Assembly: GCA_010094045.1 (NCBI GenBank)
Contig: ML986602.1
Coordinates: 124,001-188,000, forward strand
DNA: 64,000 nt
Reading direction: 5' to 3'
Origin: Lojkania enalia
Taxonomy: Eukaryota > Ascomycota > Dothideomycetes > Pleosporales
In this document: positions 1 to 12,726 of the stretch, piece by piece
Position numbering within the stretch: the first letter of the stretch is position 1
How the letters are laid out: each line of letters starts with the position of its first letter
The notes under the pieces: generated by a model
The model's database searches: none
Seen by the model: only the letters and a program-made list of their open reading frames with translations
Told to the model about the DNA's origin: nothing
Made by a program: the position numbers and the translations under genes

Positions 1-696
1 ATCTTTTATATCCACCACACTATACAGTCGGAGAACTAAAACTTTCTACCGCTCACTCACTCACTCACTCACTCACGCATGTACTATACATACGATACGA
101 TGCGAACCCTTCATTCTGAGCATCACCGCATCCACATACTGGAAAAGTTTCAGCAGATTTAAGCTTGTTTGTTTGTTCATTCGTTTATTTAAATAATTGG
201 TTGATTGGTTGACTGATTGGTTTATACTTCTGGCTTTCGATACTACGTGCGAGGACAGATGATGCAGATGTTCTAAGGAGAGGGGTGTTGATCTGGGAGG
301 TAGATGGGAAAGAGATTGGTGCGTATTGTGTGTGAATAGGTTGTATGTGTGTTTTGGAGTTTGAATGGGCTTGGTGGTGGTAACTCGGGTCTTGGCAGAC
401 GGTAATGCAGAAAGGCAAGCGGACGGAATGAATGCCATTGCGCACGGACCACCATGTGAACAACCTGGTTTCCGCTCATTGCATCGCGTCATGATGAGCG
501 GATGCGTGTGCGCGTAGGGCCAGCCAGCCCAATTCGATCGATCCATTGGGGTCTGGTCTTTGGGCATCTATCTCTCGGGCGAACATTTGATCTTTTCTTC
601 AGTTCACTCGCTTCTTCACTCTTTCTTTCTTTTTTTCTTCCTACATTTCCGCGCCAGCTAGGGCGGTCCGCGGCGATCAGAGCGCCGCTTGCGAAA
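1..696. other. left-edge intergenic / promoter region
   Basis: No reading frame here looks like protein. A (CTCA)n tract lies at 52-76. A pyrimidine-rich (CT/T) stretch at about 593-650 precedes the phospholipase start and is typical of fungal promoters or 5' leaders. Confidence 0.5.
52..76. repeat. (CTCA)n microsatellite
   Basis: Six uninterrupted tetranucleotide units read directly from the sequence. Confidence 0.9.
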
Positions 697-3268
697 ATGA
701 AGACGAACATGAACATGTGCTGGGGGCCTCGGTCACGAAGAATGTATGTGTGTGATGCATTGCGTACTGGCGTTTGGACGGTAATTAGGGTCCTAATGTG
801 TAGCTGTCCAGGTTCTCCACGACGATTCGATCCGCTGGGAGGGCGGGCGTGCGGTACGGGTCGCCCTGTCTATTTGCGGCGGGCGTAGCGGGGTGTCTAA
901 GTAGGCCTGTTCTTCTCGATGCGCCGGGGAGTTCCTCGTCGTGGTCGATGGGTTCGCTAGTGGGTCGAGGACGTGGTGCTTCGACAGATGCGGAGGGAAA
1001 TGGTGATAAGGACAGTGAAACAGATACAAGGAGTGGGATGCAAGATCCGCCGCCCCAATCGCGCATCGTGGATGGATACAGTGTGCGGGACGGTAGTCGA
1101 ATATCTGGAGATGGAGATGAAGAGCCTGATGGCAACGAAGAGCATCCGAAATCCGCGTGGCAGGTCATAATGGGCAAGTTCGCCGACGCATCGACGTCTG
1201 TGTCCAGCGTTGGGGACAGCATCGTCGACTACGTGATCCCAGACTGGGCGCGGCTGGCACCCGGCTTCGTCAAGAAGCTACAAGACGAGCTGAGCATGGC
1301 GCCGGGTAGTCTAGCCGAGGAGATATGGCGTGAGGCCAACGATCCCGAGATCAATCCCGAGATTATATGGGATGCTGGGGTGCGCATCTCCAACGATATA
1401 TGCGACGACGAAAAACGGTTTTTTGACAGAAGACGGGCGTTTACGAAGAGGGCGTTGGCGAGGTACTTGGATATTCCTGAAGAGACAATTCATAAGGAGG
1501 ACGTACCTGTCATAGCCATGTGTGGGTCTGGCGGCGGACTCAGGGCTCTAGTAGCTAGCACGAGCAGTTATTTGAGTACGAAGGAGGAGGGATTGTTCGA
1601 TTGCGTGACGTATACGGCGGGCGTGAGCGGGAGTTGCTGGCTGCAAGCGCTGTACTACTCGTCGATTACGGGGCGGAGCCATGCGAGGTTGATACGTCAT
1701 TTGAAGAACAGGCTCGGCGTCCATATTGCATTCCCCCCCGCGGCCTTCTCACTGCTGTCTAGCGCGCCCACGAACAAGTACTTGTTGAGCGGACTGGTGG
1801 AGAAGGCGAAGGGTTTACCAGAAGCCGAGTTTGGCATTGTGGATGTGTATGGGTTGTTGTTGGCGGCGAGGCTGTTGGTGCCCAAAGGCGAGTTGAGCGT
1901 GGATGAATATGATTTTAAGATTTCGAATCAGAGGAGATATACGGACGATGGGTCGCATCCGCTGCCCATTTATACAGCGGTTAGACATGAAATTCCGCTG
2001 GCGGAGCAGGCCGATATCAAGGATCCCGTGGCCGCCGAAGCAAAGGCGAGGAAGGAAGCTTGGTTTCAATGGTTTGAGTATGTCTAACTGACAACTTGCA
2101 TCCGGGAAGAGCTTTTGCTAATAATGGTAGATTTACACCATACGAATTCTGGTGCGAGGAGCTAGAAGCTGGTATCCCGACCTGGGCCATCGGCCGCAAA
2201 TTTCACAATGGCAGAACAGTCTGGCGCGACAACGGTCTCGCTCTCCCAGAAGTTCGTACCCCTCTCCTCATGGGAGTATGGGGCTCTGCGTTCTGCGCCA
2301 CACTATCCCACTACTACAAAGAAATTCGACCCGCAGTGAAGAACCTTACGGGATTTGGCGGCATCGATGCCATGATCGCTGAACGAGACGACGATTTGAT
2401 AAAAGTCCATCCTATCGATCCCGCGGCATTCCCTAACTACGCTCTGGGCATGCGAGACTTACTGCCGAGTACGGTTCCGGAGGGGATTTTTCAGCAGGAG
2501 AATTTGCAACTTATGGATGCGGGGATGAGTAATAATTTGCCCATCTACCCGCTCTTGAGGCCCGGAAGGAATGTCGATATCCTGATTGCGTTCGATGCTA
2601 GTGCGGATGTGCGGACGGACAACTGGCTCAAAGTTGCTGACGGATATGCGAAACAGAGAGGGATTAAGGGATGGCCTGTCGGCGTAGGATGGCCACCCGA
2701 AGACTCAAGTCTCCAAGACATCCAAAAAGATCTCGACAAGGCACAAGCCGACGCGGAACAGGAAGCCCACGAGAAAATGACCGAGGCGAAGAAAGAGGAC
2801 GAAGTCAGGAAAGACAAGAGCAAGAAGAAAGATCTCGGATACTGTAATATATGGGTCGGCAGCACCGAGGAGCGCAAATCCGAGGACGAACCCCCAGAAT
2901 CTAAGCTCGTAGAAGAGGACTGGGAGCTCATGGCGCCGGACGCGGGCATCACAGTTATCTACTATCCGCTCCTGCCGAACCCCAAGGTCGAGGGTGTCGA
3001 CCCTAAAACATCTGATTTTATGAGCACGTGGAATTTCGTGTATACGCCGGAGCAGATTGATAGCGTAGTTGAGCTGGCGAGGACGAATTTCCAGCAAGGT
3101 GCGGAGCGGACAAAGAGGACAGTGAGGGCGGTTTACGAGCGGAAGAAGAAGCAGAGGGAGGAGAGGGAGGAACAGGAGAGGGAGAGGAGACGCAGGTGGA
3201 AGTTGAGGATGGGCTGGAATGGGGGGAGGAGGGTGGGTGGTGCAGATCATGGGGATCATTTTAGTTAG
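697..3268 (+). CDS. cPLA2-type (group IV-like) phospholipase / lysophospholipase, probably mitochondrial
   Basis: Predicted to hydrolyse acyl esters of (lyso)phospholipids with a Ser-Asp dyad. Proposed exons are 697-743, 812-2077 and 2131-3268 (816 aa). Intron 2 (53 nt, gtatgt...tag) is firm: joining rebuilds WFEFTPYE, a cPLA2 hallmark. The oxyanion loop GSGGG-RA lies near residue 254, the nucleophile motif GVSGSC near 287, and the catalytic Asp in DAG near 567. The C-terminal ~100 residues are charged and coiled-coil-like (K/E/R repeats). The start is inferred. The frame is open from 804, with its first in-frame ATG at 948. A gtatgt donor at 744 and an acceptor at 810-811 (branch ctaat) add a short first exon and an Arg/Ser-rich N-terminus containing FSTTIRSAGRAG, which resembles a mitochondrial presequence. 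If that exon is wrong, the protein starts at 948. Family call is strong; cellular location is inference. Confidence 0.85.
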
Positions 3269-3996
3269 GATGGAGTGTGCATTATACCCATTGTATCGAT
3301 TCCGTAGACTAATTGTGTGATGTAGAGCGCAGAAAATTCAGAGAACGAGCAGCCAGAATCGGTTTCCAACGAAGACTCATTATGAATAAATAATTTTAAC
3401 ACTAGTCATTTACATGCTCTTAATTAACCCGCAAGGCTTAGGAGCTAAGCGGAGATCCACAGTCTGCGTCAAGCCAATTGTCTCGCATGTATAGAGAACA
3501 GCTGCCTTGCATAGTAGTATGACGGGCTCAAGACAACATTGCATCTTAGCTGCTCTACCTCATTCTTTTATGTTAATGCTACTGTAACATGCCTTTTCGA
3601 CACTCGTCTGCGTCTAATTGATTGTTATCTGGCAGACGTTTTTGCAAATCATAAGTGTCTGAGGGCATGGACTGTCAGCGAGCAAGGCTGGAGCCTAGTC
3701 TAGACGAAGACGGCTAACTTTTAACAGATTTGTATTTCATTAAACGTCGCATGGAGCACATCCTCCCGATACGAAGCAAGGTCAGCGGATTAAAGAAAAA
3801 AGTCCTGCAATGACGACCTCTGGATGCGGGAAAGAGGAGGCGCCAGCACGACGTCGTTTTCGTGGGCCCCTCCGTCTGCAGAGCAAAGGCTAGATAAATT
3901 GAGCTACCCGCTGCCGGGAATATATTTGTCGGCAAGTACGACGACACATCTCGTCCTAATTCCACGAGTAAGAGGCACAATTACGCGCGGGCAAAG
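3269..3996. other. intergenic, no gene seen
   Basis: Fairly AT-rich sequence between the phospholipase stop and the HET relic. Both strands are broken by stops and nothing is recognisable. Confidence 0.5.
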
Positions 3997-5573
3997 ATGC
4001 TGACTCGAAGTCACTCCAAAGAAGATGTAGACGTAACTCAGGCTTCTTTACTCAGACATCTCCATATGGATGAGTCATTGTGTAGCTACTGCCGAGCTCT
4101 ATCGTCTCTCCTCTCTGGCATGCCCAGGTATAAAAAATACGGTCTTGATAAAGATCATTTTTACTATATACTAGATACATTGGGATCTCCAACATTCTCG
4201 CTTTTGTTGCATTATTGGCATGACTGTCCTACTGAACGTGGTGTCGAGCCCAGAGTCCGTAGATAGCTTATGCATCTAATATTGGAGCGGTAATATTTGG
4301 AAGTGTTTATTCTATATGAGGTCAAATTATCATATTTGTAGGGCTTTGGTCAGTCGTCGCTTATACCAAATACTACTTCTCTGGCAAGACTTATATCTGC
4401 TAGGCAGCTAAGGTGAACGATGAAGCAGTGTTTCTCAGGGTTAAAAGTAGGATCAACTTCGACGTCGTAAGAGGTTGGCTACTGCACTGTCAGCACAAAC
4501 ATGAAAAGAGCTCCAGTTGAGGATTCCTCTCAAAGAGGCATTCCACTCCGTTACCCACCATTCTGATTGATACTAGAACAAGTGCCTCGTTGAATTCGAT
4601 ACGAACGAGAAATTCTTGGCCTTAAGCTATGTGTGGGGTAAAATACCATCATTTGAGACGAAAGCCAGCAACCTGCCCTTCCTTCTAAATCCTAGATCCT
4701 TAGAGACTATAGTGCTTCCACGTACGTTAGAGCAAGCTAATGTCACTTACCAAACAAAATTAGAGAGCGCTTTTTGTGGATTGATGGGCTATGTATCGTG
4801 CAAGACTCTCCGAACAAGCAACACTCCACCGCCAACATGGACATCATTTATTCGCAATCTTTCCTGATTGTTGTTGTAGTTGATGGATTAGATGCAAATT
4901 CGGGGCCTCCTGGCGTAATATCAGGCATGCGTCCAGCCATTTTACCGTCTCCAAGTTCGCATCAAAGGTCTTTCTCGCTGAGTCTCATTGGTGATATCTT
5001 GGATATGCCGTGGAAAACGAGATATCGTTCTCGGGAATGGACATTTCAGGAGCTGACTTTGTCCAAACGATTACTTAACGCGAGGGAGTAAGAAGTCGCA
5101 TTCTACTGAAATTCTTCATTTCGTCCGGAAAGCAGCCCACGAGAAAAGCCTCACAATCAAGGATACCTTTTTCTACCTTCACTTTTTTCGAGGCGCTTGT
5201 TTGATTGTCAATTGGAGTGGTTTACCCGTATCGTAGAACATTATTCAAGGAAGGAGCTAATTTTCGAAGACTATGTGAAAAACGCGTTTGCGGGGTTCGC
5301 AGTAGTATTTGATGAATAACAAGGATATATTCAAAGTAATGGAGAGAACTCCGAGCTGGGCTACCTACATATGCATTAGTCCTATTACGCAAACAAACAC
5401 TACAACCACTCCTACTAGGCGCCTTGACGGCACCTGCTATCAACAATATTCTCCGAGTGGGCTGGCAGCTACTCATCAGTTGTTTGCAACCTTCCAATCA
5501 AGTGGATCTACTTTGCTATATTCAGGGCTTTTGACTCTTTGCCAAGCACTCAAGATAGCTGAAATTCAATGAG
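3997..5573 (+). pseudogene. decayed HET (heterokaryon incompatibility) domain gene
   Basis: HET proteins trigger cell death when incompatible hyphae fuse. The domain's ordered signatures are visible but scattered over different frames. LALSYVWG is at about 4612-4635. LWIDGLCIVQDS at about 4774 is shifted by two bases relative to it. Then come a MD-IYSQS block, a GVISGMR block, and REWTFQELTLSKRLLN at about 5033-5080, which ends in a stop. Further on, VEHYSRKELIFEDYV and NAFAGFAVVFDE (about 5235-5330) end in TAA. An N-terminal piece with an LCSYC motif starts at the ATG at 3997. At least one frameshift and several stops lie inside the domain and are too dense to be introns. The region is AT-rich, so mutation by RIP is possible but not shown. 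The relic may extend towards 6.1 kb. Confidence 0.8.
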
Positions 5574-7010
5574 GTAGCGCGTATGACTCTGACGCCGAAT
5601 GCTAGTTTCGGAACGCCCAAATGCTTATATAAGGACCAGATCGGCGGCTCTCTCACGGGTGAAGGCCAAAAAGAACCTCTTTGCCTCTTCAAGCTCTTTC
5701 TTAGAGGCTTCCCCAACCTAGTTTTCGTTGGTTCTGGTTCAAGCTCAATCTCAACTGCGCCGCCTTCTACCTTCGACCCACAGAATCCGACAAGAGCAAT
5801 CGTGAGGTCATCGATAGGTGGGGACCGCACGCAGCTAAGCATCCAGAAAACTGTTAGGCGGCTAAGAAGCGGTTTCTTAATGATAGAGCGACTCAGTTAC
5901 CGTTAGATGCCTAAACGGTGAGGACACTGTATAGATTTGCTTTATGTCGGAGACTGCAAAACGGCCTACAGTATGTGGATGAGGCGGCTCATTGCATTAG
6001 ATAAGCAGCTAATCTGTCGCCGAACAACCGTACAATCAGAGCGGAGAAGGAGGCCATCATTATCTAGTTGGTCATCGCTGGTGAGTATCACAACTATGTC
6101 GACAAAGGTAGGGGGATGATGACTCTGTGGAAATTCACACTAATTGAGTACAATAAGTTCATAAACCAGACAGCTGTGATGGGAATGTAAATACTGAGTC
6201 CATTGTATTCTTGATAGCAGCTTCCCTGCAAACCTAAATACGTAGCTTGAAACTGTGGCACATGATTATCTTGAACAACATAGACCATCTCAGGAACATG
6301 CAATCAACTTGATGCTAGCAATCATGATCTAGCTATCTTTGGTGGATCTTATTAAGTGTAAGACCCTTGAATCTAAATCCGTCGCACGTTGCTTGCTTGC
6401 TTTGTCAAGATGAATTGCAATGGGTTATTCCAAATGGGTGCTGACCGTGTAGCGCCGCAAAGCTTGATTAGCTCGCGAGAACATTTCTATATGCGAATCA
6501 TCCATTGATCCTCGCAATTCATCTGCTTGTGCTGCTCATGGCCTCACTACTGCTCGAAGATTCCTGCGGGTTCAGGTCCCGATTTAGTGTTACTGCATTC
6601 ATTAATGAATGAGGCTGGATCACGACAGCGTTTTCATCTATCAGGATTAACCCTGCCTAGACTTCTCAGATCTCCCATTACTCGAGGAAGTCTTGGAGCC
6701 ATTAGCATTCGCCATCTTGCCCAATCTTGCAGTCTCCATTATGCAGCCTATAGGCTTCCTAGCCGGTGGCCTTCAAGTAGTTTCCCAAATGACTCAGGTA
6801 AAGATAGTCAAACTTGGCCTCAACCGCTGGTCAACCCTAAATATCTCAAAAGGAATGGGCAGGGATGTTATTTAAAGAATATCCCGATCTGTACTGAAAT
6901 TTTGTTGCTTCCCTTGCCGTTTGCAACCTCTTGCAACGTCCATTTCCGTTCTCATATTATTTCATCCATTATAATTTTCTACTTAAATTGATCTAATAAG
7001 TTAGCACGAA
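5574..7010. other. intergenic / HET-relic 3' flank and promoter of the PTH11-like gene
   Basis: AT-rich, with only short frames. A frame at 6527-6991 was considered and not supported. The last ~150 bases before 7011 are T-rich and probably the leader of the next gene. Confidence 0.45.
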
Positions 7011-8682
7011 ATGAGTATGGTTCCAACTGCGGAGGATATGGCATCATGGCCTCCTCTAAACTACGAGAATCCGGAGACTCGTAGGCCTTTAGTACTTGGT
7101 ATAGAGATCCCGTTATGCGTTCTGGTGATAGCTTTTACATCGATGCGATTTTACAGCAGAACAATCATTATCCGTGCTTTGGGAGCAGTAAGTCAATAGC
7201 CTTTCGAGAGAGGTAGCTTCATTGATTGGATAGTAGGATGACTGGTTCATGTTGGTAGCGGCAATCACCGCAGTGGCTACAAGCATTGCAACCTGCATAT
7301 CGACTGATCGGACGATTCAGACTGGTTATCACGTCTGTATGTGAGATTTATCTTTTGGGATTCGTGGACTGACGACTGTAGGGGACCTTGATCTGGCGAT
7401 ACTTCAAAATCTCGTGGTGACCGGCCAGGTAAAGCTTTCGGAAAACGTGCAAATATCAAGACTGAACTAATACCTTCCCAGATCGGCATGGCGACACAAT
7501 TACTTTTCGTCATTATAACTGGCTTGGCCAAAGTCTCCGTACTCCGCACATATCTGCGTACGAAACGTTCCACGTCAATGTCATGCGTTCCAACCGTTTA
7601 CTCGTGATCCTTAGGCATCTTCCCCTCAAACACGAACACGAACTTCTGCTATACTCTTCTCGCTTTCACGACGGCATGGGCCATCACTTCATTCTGCCTC
7701 TACCTCTTCCAATGCAAGTAAGCCAATAAGCCATCCACAGCCGCCATAGTGCTGCCCTGATAGACACTAGACCCGTCCAATCCTACTGGTTGCGCTACCA
7801 GTATCCCAACCGCGAATGCCTAGGTATTGCACCAATATACTACAGCACAGGCTGTCTGAATATTCTCAGTGACTTCCTGGTACGCAGAAAGTCCCTCTCA
7901 CTCCCTCCACCCCGGACCACTTCGACCATCATTCCTCTCGCCTGCACCAATCTAATGAACCACACCTATAGATATTCCTCTGGCCCGCAAAAGGCATCTG
8001 GAAATTTCGAATCCCCTACAAACAACGTGTCACCTTAATCGCCATGTTCACCCTCGGCGTCGTGTACGTAGCTCCCTCACCCCACCCCCCGAAGCCCCAA
8101 ACCGCAACTTAACTTAACACTAACACGAATATGATTTTCGCAGGGTATGCATTGCAGGCATCTGCTGCCTCTGGTATACCTCCATCTACGCAAACTCGTA
8201 CGATGCGCATTGTACGTGTCCCTCCCCCCTTCCATCCCCCCCCATCCACCTATCTCTCTGTCTGTCTGTCTGTCTGACTGGGGAAACCACAAGCAGGGCA
8301 CGGCTCCACCCTCTATATAATCATCGTAATCGAGACCTCTATCGGTATCCTCTGTGGCTGCCTCCTTGCTTGTCGTTCCATAATCTCTAAGATCCTCTCC
8401 ATAGTTTTCTTATCTACCTCTCAAACCCATACCCCTCACACTTTATATACATCTAATAATTTGAAGTAAAAGACGAAGTCACGACTCGGGAGGGAGTCGT
8501 TTCCGTTCCAGGATTTGAGTGGTGGTGGTGGAATACAGAAGGAGGAGGGGTATAGCGTGGAGGTGGTGGCGGGCGAGAAGGAGGTTGCTGCACGGCGTGG
8601 CGCAGAGGGGAGTGCGAGTCAGGAGTGGATAGTGTTGGACGAGGGGCCCGTGAGGAGAGAACGGGGGCAGGATCGCGTGTAG
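7011..8682 (+). CDS. PTH11-like integral membrane protein (fungal rhodopsin-domain family)
   Basis: A seven-helix plasma-membrane protein of the family that includes the Magnaporthe surface sensor PTH11; its ligand is unknown. Ten exons: 7011-7187, 7237-7336, 7382-7428, 7482-7557, 7615-7717, 7771-7879, 7972-8063, 8144-8211, 8297-8403 and 8473-8682, giving 362 aa with all phases matching. Family landmarks appear at the joins. RALGA|DDWFMLVAAI carries the conserved DDW. HV|WDLDLA follows. LFQCKPVQSYW is the post-TM Cys loop, and IFLWPAKGIWKF lies between helices. YANSYDAHWHGSTLYIIIVIE then leads to the last helix, and the soluble tail begins near SRLGRESFPFQDLSG. The last intron has a weak donor (gttttc at 8404) but a good branch (ctaat), so that join is the least certain. 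A BLAST match to PTH11-like proteins with the same joins would confirm it. Confidence 0.85.
8259..8276. repeat. (CTGT)n tract inside intron 8 of the PTH11-like gene
   Basis: Short tetranucleotide run between exons 8 and 9 (positions approximate by a base or two). Confidence 0.7.
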
Positions 8683-9030
8683 AGAACTATGAAGTCTGGG
8701 AATGGAATGGGAAAACTTTTTAGGTTTGGGGACGCCCTGGTGGATGCTTGTTTTATGTACGAAATGTTGTGACTTATCTGGATTTAGCTTACATCTGCGA
8801 ATCTTCCGTCATTTTTCCCAATATCCAAATACACCTCTGAGCAGCTTACAAGCGCGTCAGAATCACCAGTCCGCCCGCAAACCACACCTCATTTTAGCAT
8901 CACACATCTAGAATCCTATCGCCCCTCAAAATCTTCGATTCTTTTTAACGGGTAGTAAAAATATGTTTAATCGGACGAATTCCTACATCTAGCCTCCAAC
9001 ACCCCAAACGTCCCCTACTCCTTAAACGCC
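8683..9030. other. convergent 3' intergenic region
   Basis: About 350 bp shared by the 3' ends of the PTH11-like gene (+) and BMS1 (-). AT-rich, with no coding signal. Confidence 0.5.
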
Positions 9031-12000
9031 CTACTTCCTCTTCTTCCCCCTACCTGCAGCGTCCTCGCCCCCATCTCCCGCCTTCCGTTTCCGCCCCTCC
9101 CTTCTCCAAAACTCTTCTTTTTCTCTCCTCTCCCTCGCCGCCCTCTTCTCCGCATTCTCTGCCACAAGCTTCCGATGCGGAATGCGTCTCTCCTCCTGCT
9201 TCCTCCTCCTCTTCTCCAGCTTATCGTTCCTAATCGCCATGACTTCGTCCATCAATCGTCTGGCTTTCTTCTCCTCCTTGGATGTCGAGACCACTGCGCG
9301 TTTCTGCATATATGTTTGCTTGTTCTGCGGCTTCATCTGTGCAATCTGCGATTTGAAGGGGAGGTCTGCGGCCAATTTCCTCGGCACGCGGAGCGGGTTG
9401 AAGTGCCGCTCCTCCCTCTCCACCTTCCTATACGCGGAATTCTTGTCGCTGGGCGTCGGGAGATTGAGCGCGTGGCGGACCTGGCCTGTTAGCCGCATGC
9501 CCTTCCAACCGGTCGTTTCGCCCTCATCTTCAGCACCCGGCGCTTCGAGGAGGTTGGTCACTGGGTTATAGAAGCGGTGCGGCTTGATGGGGTACCAGGT
9601 TCTGAGGAATACTATGTCACTCATGAGAACCTTGTCTTCGAATGTTGCTCTGAAATTGCCCTCCGGTTTGCTGAGCGCCCGCTTAATCTGGCCTCTCACG
9701 CCAGATACTGTTCTAATACTCGCACCTTCGAACTTGGCAATCTCGAGAGCGGACTGGAACATGTCCTTTACAAAGGCTGTGTTCTTGAAGATTTTGTAGG
9801 GATGGCCAGTGAGCTTGAGTTTCTTGACGATCTCGGTGGATTCGTCGACATTGAGCACTACGCCTGTTGCAGCTATCCGGAAACCGGGATTCTTGTTCGA
9901 TAGAGATTGGACACAGCAGAAGCCAGTGTTGGGGGCTACTAGCGGGCCGTAGAAAGTCCCGAAGCAGTGCATGTGCTCTGGTGTGTATTTAAGCATACGA
10001 TTTCTGGTTCTCGAGTCGGATATACTGTAGATTGGGAGGGTCTGGAACCTTCGCCACCCGAGGGAGAATCTAAGCAAGGATTGAGTAAGTATAATTCCTC
10101 GGATGGAATGAGCTGGTGCTTACATAAGTGGATCGTTGGTTTTGAGGATCTTTTTATGCCAGCGATGTCTCTTGATACGAATCTGAACATATCCAAATCG
10201 CTCCTCCGTCGGTGTCAGACCTCCAATGATCAGTGGATATCGCGGGTTGAAGTTGGCAACAAACTCGTATGGTACTTGCTGAAGGACGATTCGGGCGTAT
10301 GTTCCTGCTTTAAGACCTTCCACTCTTACACGGGTTTGCTCATCTAACTGGTCGAACTCTGTTCGGTTGATATCCAGCTGCTTCTGGATCATGGCCTTCT
10401 GTGCATCGTACCAGTCATCTTCACCGAATTCTTCTTCCTCTCCAGCTTCTCTACGAGCATTTGCCTTATCATTCATGAAGCCTTCTCTATCTTCTTCCTC
10501 GAAACGAAGCTTCAATTCTTCTTTCCTTCGTGCATTCCGCTCACGCTCTTGTTCTATCGACTTTGCCTCGTTATTAGCCTGTTTGTCCTGCTTTCCACCA
10601 AACTTCTCTCCAGTCTCCAAATCTTCGAACTCGCCATCTCCCTCGTCATCATCATCCTCCTCATCAAAGCCCTCAAACCCATCCTCACCCTCCTCGTTAT
10701 CATCACCAGACTTGCCCACCATATGCCCTCCAATAAACCGACTCTTAAGTAATCTAATATTGTCTTCATTCTCCCACTTCTCCTCCAACGCAGAATAGTC
10801 AAATTTGGGCATATAGCGATCTTCGGTATCCTCAGAGTCTTCGGCCTTAGACTTGAAGAAGTTATCTTCTCCTTTATCATCAACACCATCTAGCTCTTCT
10901 TCCTCATCCTCTTCGCCGCTCCATTTCCTTAGTACCTCGGCCGGGGAGAGTGAAAGGTTGTACATAAGCCGCGAGAGTTCACTAGTTCGATACGGTCTTT
11001 TCTGCCCATGCATCCTTTTTGCATTTTCACTCAAATTGGACTTCCAACGTAGCGCGCCATCCGCACAACCTTCTTCTTCAGAATCGAACCCAGACTCTTC
11101 TTCAAGGTCGTCAAAATCGACCTCTTGGTCTGATATCGAACCGAGATCCGAATCACTGTCTGCGAAAGCGATGTCTTCGTCCATAGCGCCATTAGAGCCA
11201 TTGACTTCTGAGTCTTTCCAGCGTTCGAATCTAAGTTTGCCGCCGTTCAGAGCACCGTTCGTTTCCAGATACCCAGCATCATCCTCGCCATCTTGTGCGT
11301 CGCTGAGATCTCTATCTATCTCCTCATCGAATTCCTCGTCGCTACTCATCCCTTCTAGCTCAGTCTCATCGAAATCATCTCCATATTGGCCAAAAGCCTG
11401 CCGCCTCCGTTTTCTCCTGTGGTCATCTTCATTCTCAGCAACAGTATGATCGATGACTTCGCCGCCACTAAAGAGTCGCATGCCAGCGTCGGCTTCACCT
11501 AGAAGCCTTCTAACCCCCTGCAAGCTAACCATCATCTGCTCACCCAACCCACGCTCCTGCTCCGCGTCCTGATCCTGATTAAAGGTATTCGTCTTAACAT
11601 CAATATACACTGCATCCTTATCCACCAGCACACCGCCAACATCCGACATGGGCGCAAACAAAATCTTCTGTTTTTCGCCCAACCTCGTCCTCTTCGACTT
11701 CCCCGTCGCCTTTGCAATCGCTTGTTCGGCATACGGCGTCGGGCACGGATCGGGCAACGCTTCGGTCGAGCTAACGGTCAAGTCGCCAACACCAGGGACA
11801 TGGACTCTGGCGCCCTGTGCTAGGAAATTCGTGCCGCGCAGATATCCATACAGCGCGACTGTGCGATCGCATTTCGGATGTAGCTCGATATCCGCCGGGG
11901 ACGTTATATCCAGGAACCGATCTGCGAGACAATACGGATGACTATTGCGCCAGACAAGCGGCCTCGGATTCTTCATAACGCTCAAGAACCTCGACAAGTT

Positions 12001-12726
12001 CAAAATTTCCCTATCGGGGTACCTCCCATTATGAATCCCGGACAAATAGAACAGCTTGGCCCCTTGGTATAGCTCGCTCCAGAAACGGTGCTTCAGCCGC
12101 TTCTTCTGGATCTTGAGAGTTTCCTGCTTCTTGAAGAGGTCGAGGTGGGTCAGGATGCCGAAGACGTTGCCCGGCATCCCGCTCGCGGACAGCACGTTCA
12201 GGAACTCCATCGTCTCCATCTCGAAGCCATATTTTCCATCGATCATGAGGAGCACAATATCCACGACTTTGGCTAAGTCGATCATGGCAGCTAGCGAATC
12301 TGCAGGGCATTCCATGAATGTAAGACGTCTTCGCTTCGAGGTGACTACTGTGAGGGGGCCGGTCGGCTGCGAGAGCGTCTGCTTGGTATATCGCTTGATG
12401 AGAGACTTAATTAGTGTGGTTTTGCCCACGCCGGAAGGTCCTACGACGCCGACGATAATGGGGGGCGCTTCGTCCGGGAGGCGGTCGACGAGCGGGACAT
12501 GCAGGCGCTTTTCCTTTACCTGTGATTCCCAGCTATTAGTCCCATTCCCCTACTCTCAAAAGCCCAAGTTAAACATAGACTTGAAAAAACTCACATCGTG
12601 AGAGCGCGCCGCCTGCTTCTGCAATCGTCCTGGCGTCGCATACGCAAACGCCTTTGGATTCGGTCCTCTATGGCTCCCCTTCTTCTCCCTACCCTTGCGA
12701 TGCGGCCGATTCGTCTGATCCGCCAT
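9031..12726 (-). CDS. BMS1: ribosome biogenesis GTPase BMS1
   Basis: Nucleolar GTPase of the U3 snoRNP/90S pre-ribosome that works with Rcl1 in 40S subunit assembly. Exons on the minus strand are 12726-12595, 12519-10124 and 10069-9031, totalling 1188 aa, close to the yeast protein. Exon 1 has a basic tail (RKGREKKGSHRGPNPKAF). The P-loop GPSGVGKTT is at residues 71-79. The G4-like motif is THLDLFKK, typical of this family rather than NKxD. A long acidic low-complexity middle region follows. The C-terminal RIBIOP_C domain contains KILKTNDPL|IFSLGWRRFQ across intron 2 and then YTPEHMHCFGTFYGP. The protein ends in a Lys/Arg-rich tail. Intron 2 (54 nt) splits an Ile codon; intron 1 is 75 nt. Very confident. 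Confidence 0.95.

Noticed and set aside
6527..6991. 154-codon plus-strand frame as a gene
   Set aside because: Unstructured composition, no splice or family support, in AT-rich DNA flanking the HET relic.
10367..11449. Ser-rich plus-strand frames
   Set aside because: Reverse complement of the acidic low-complexity part of BMS1.
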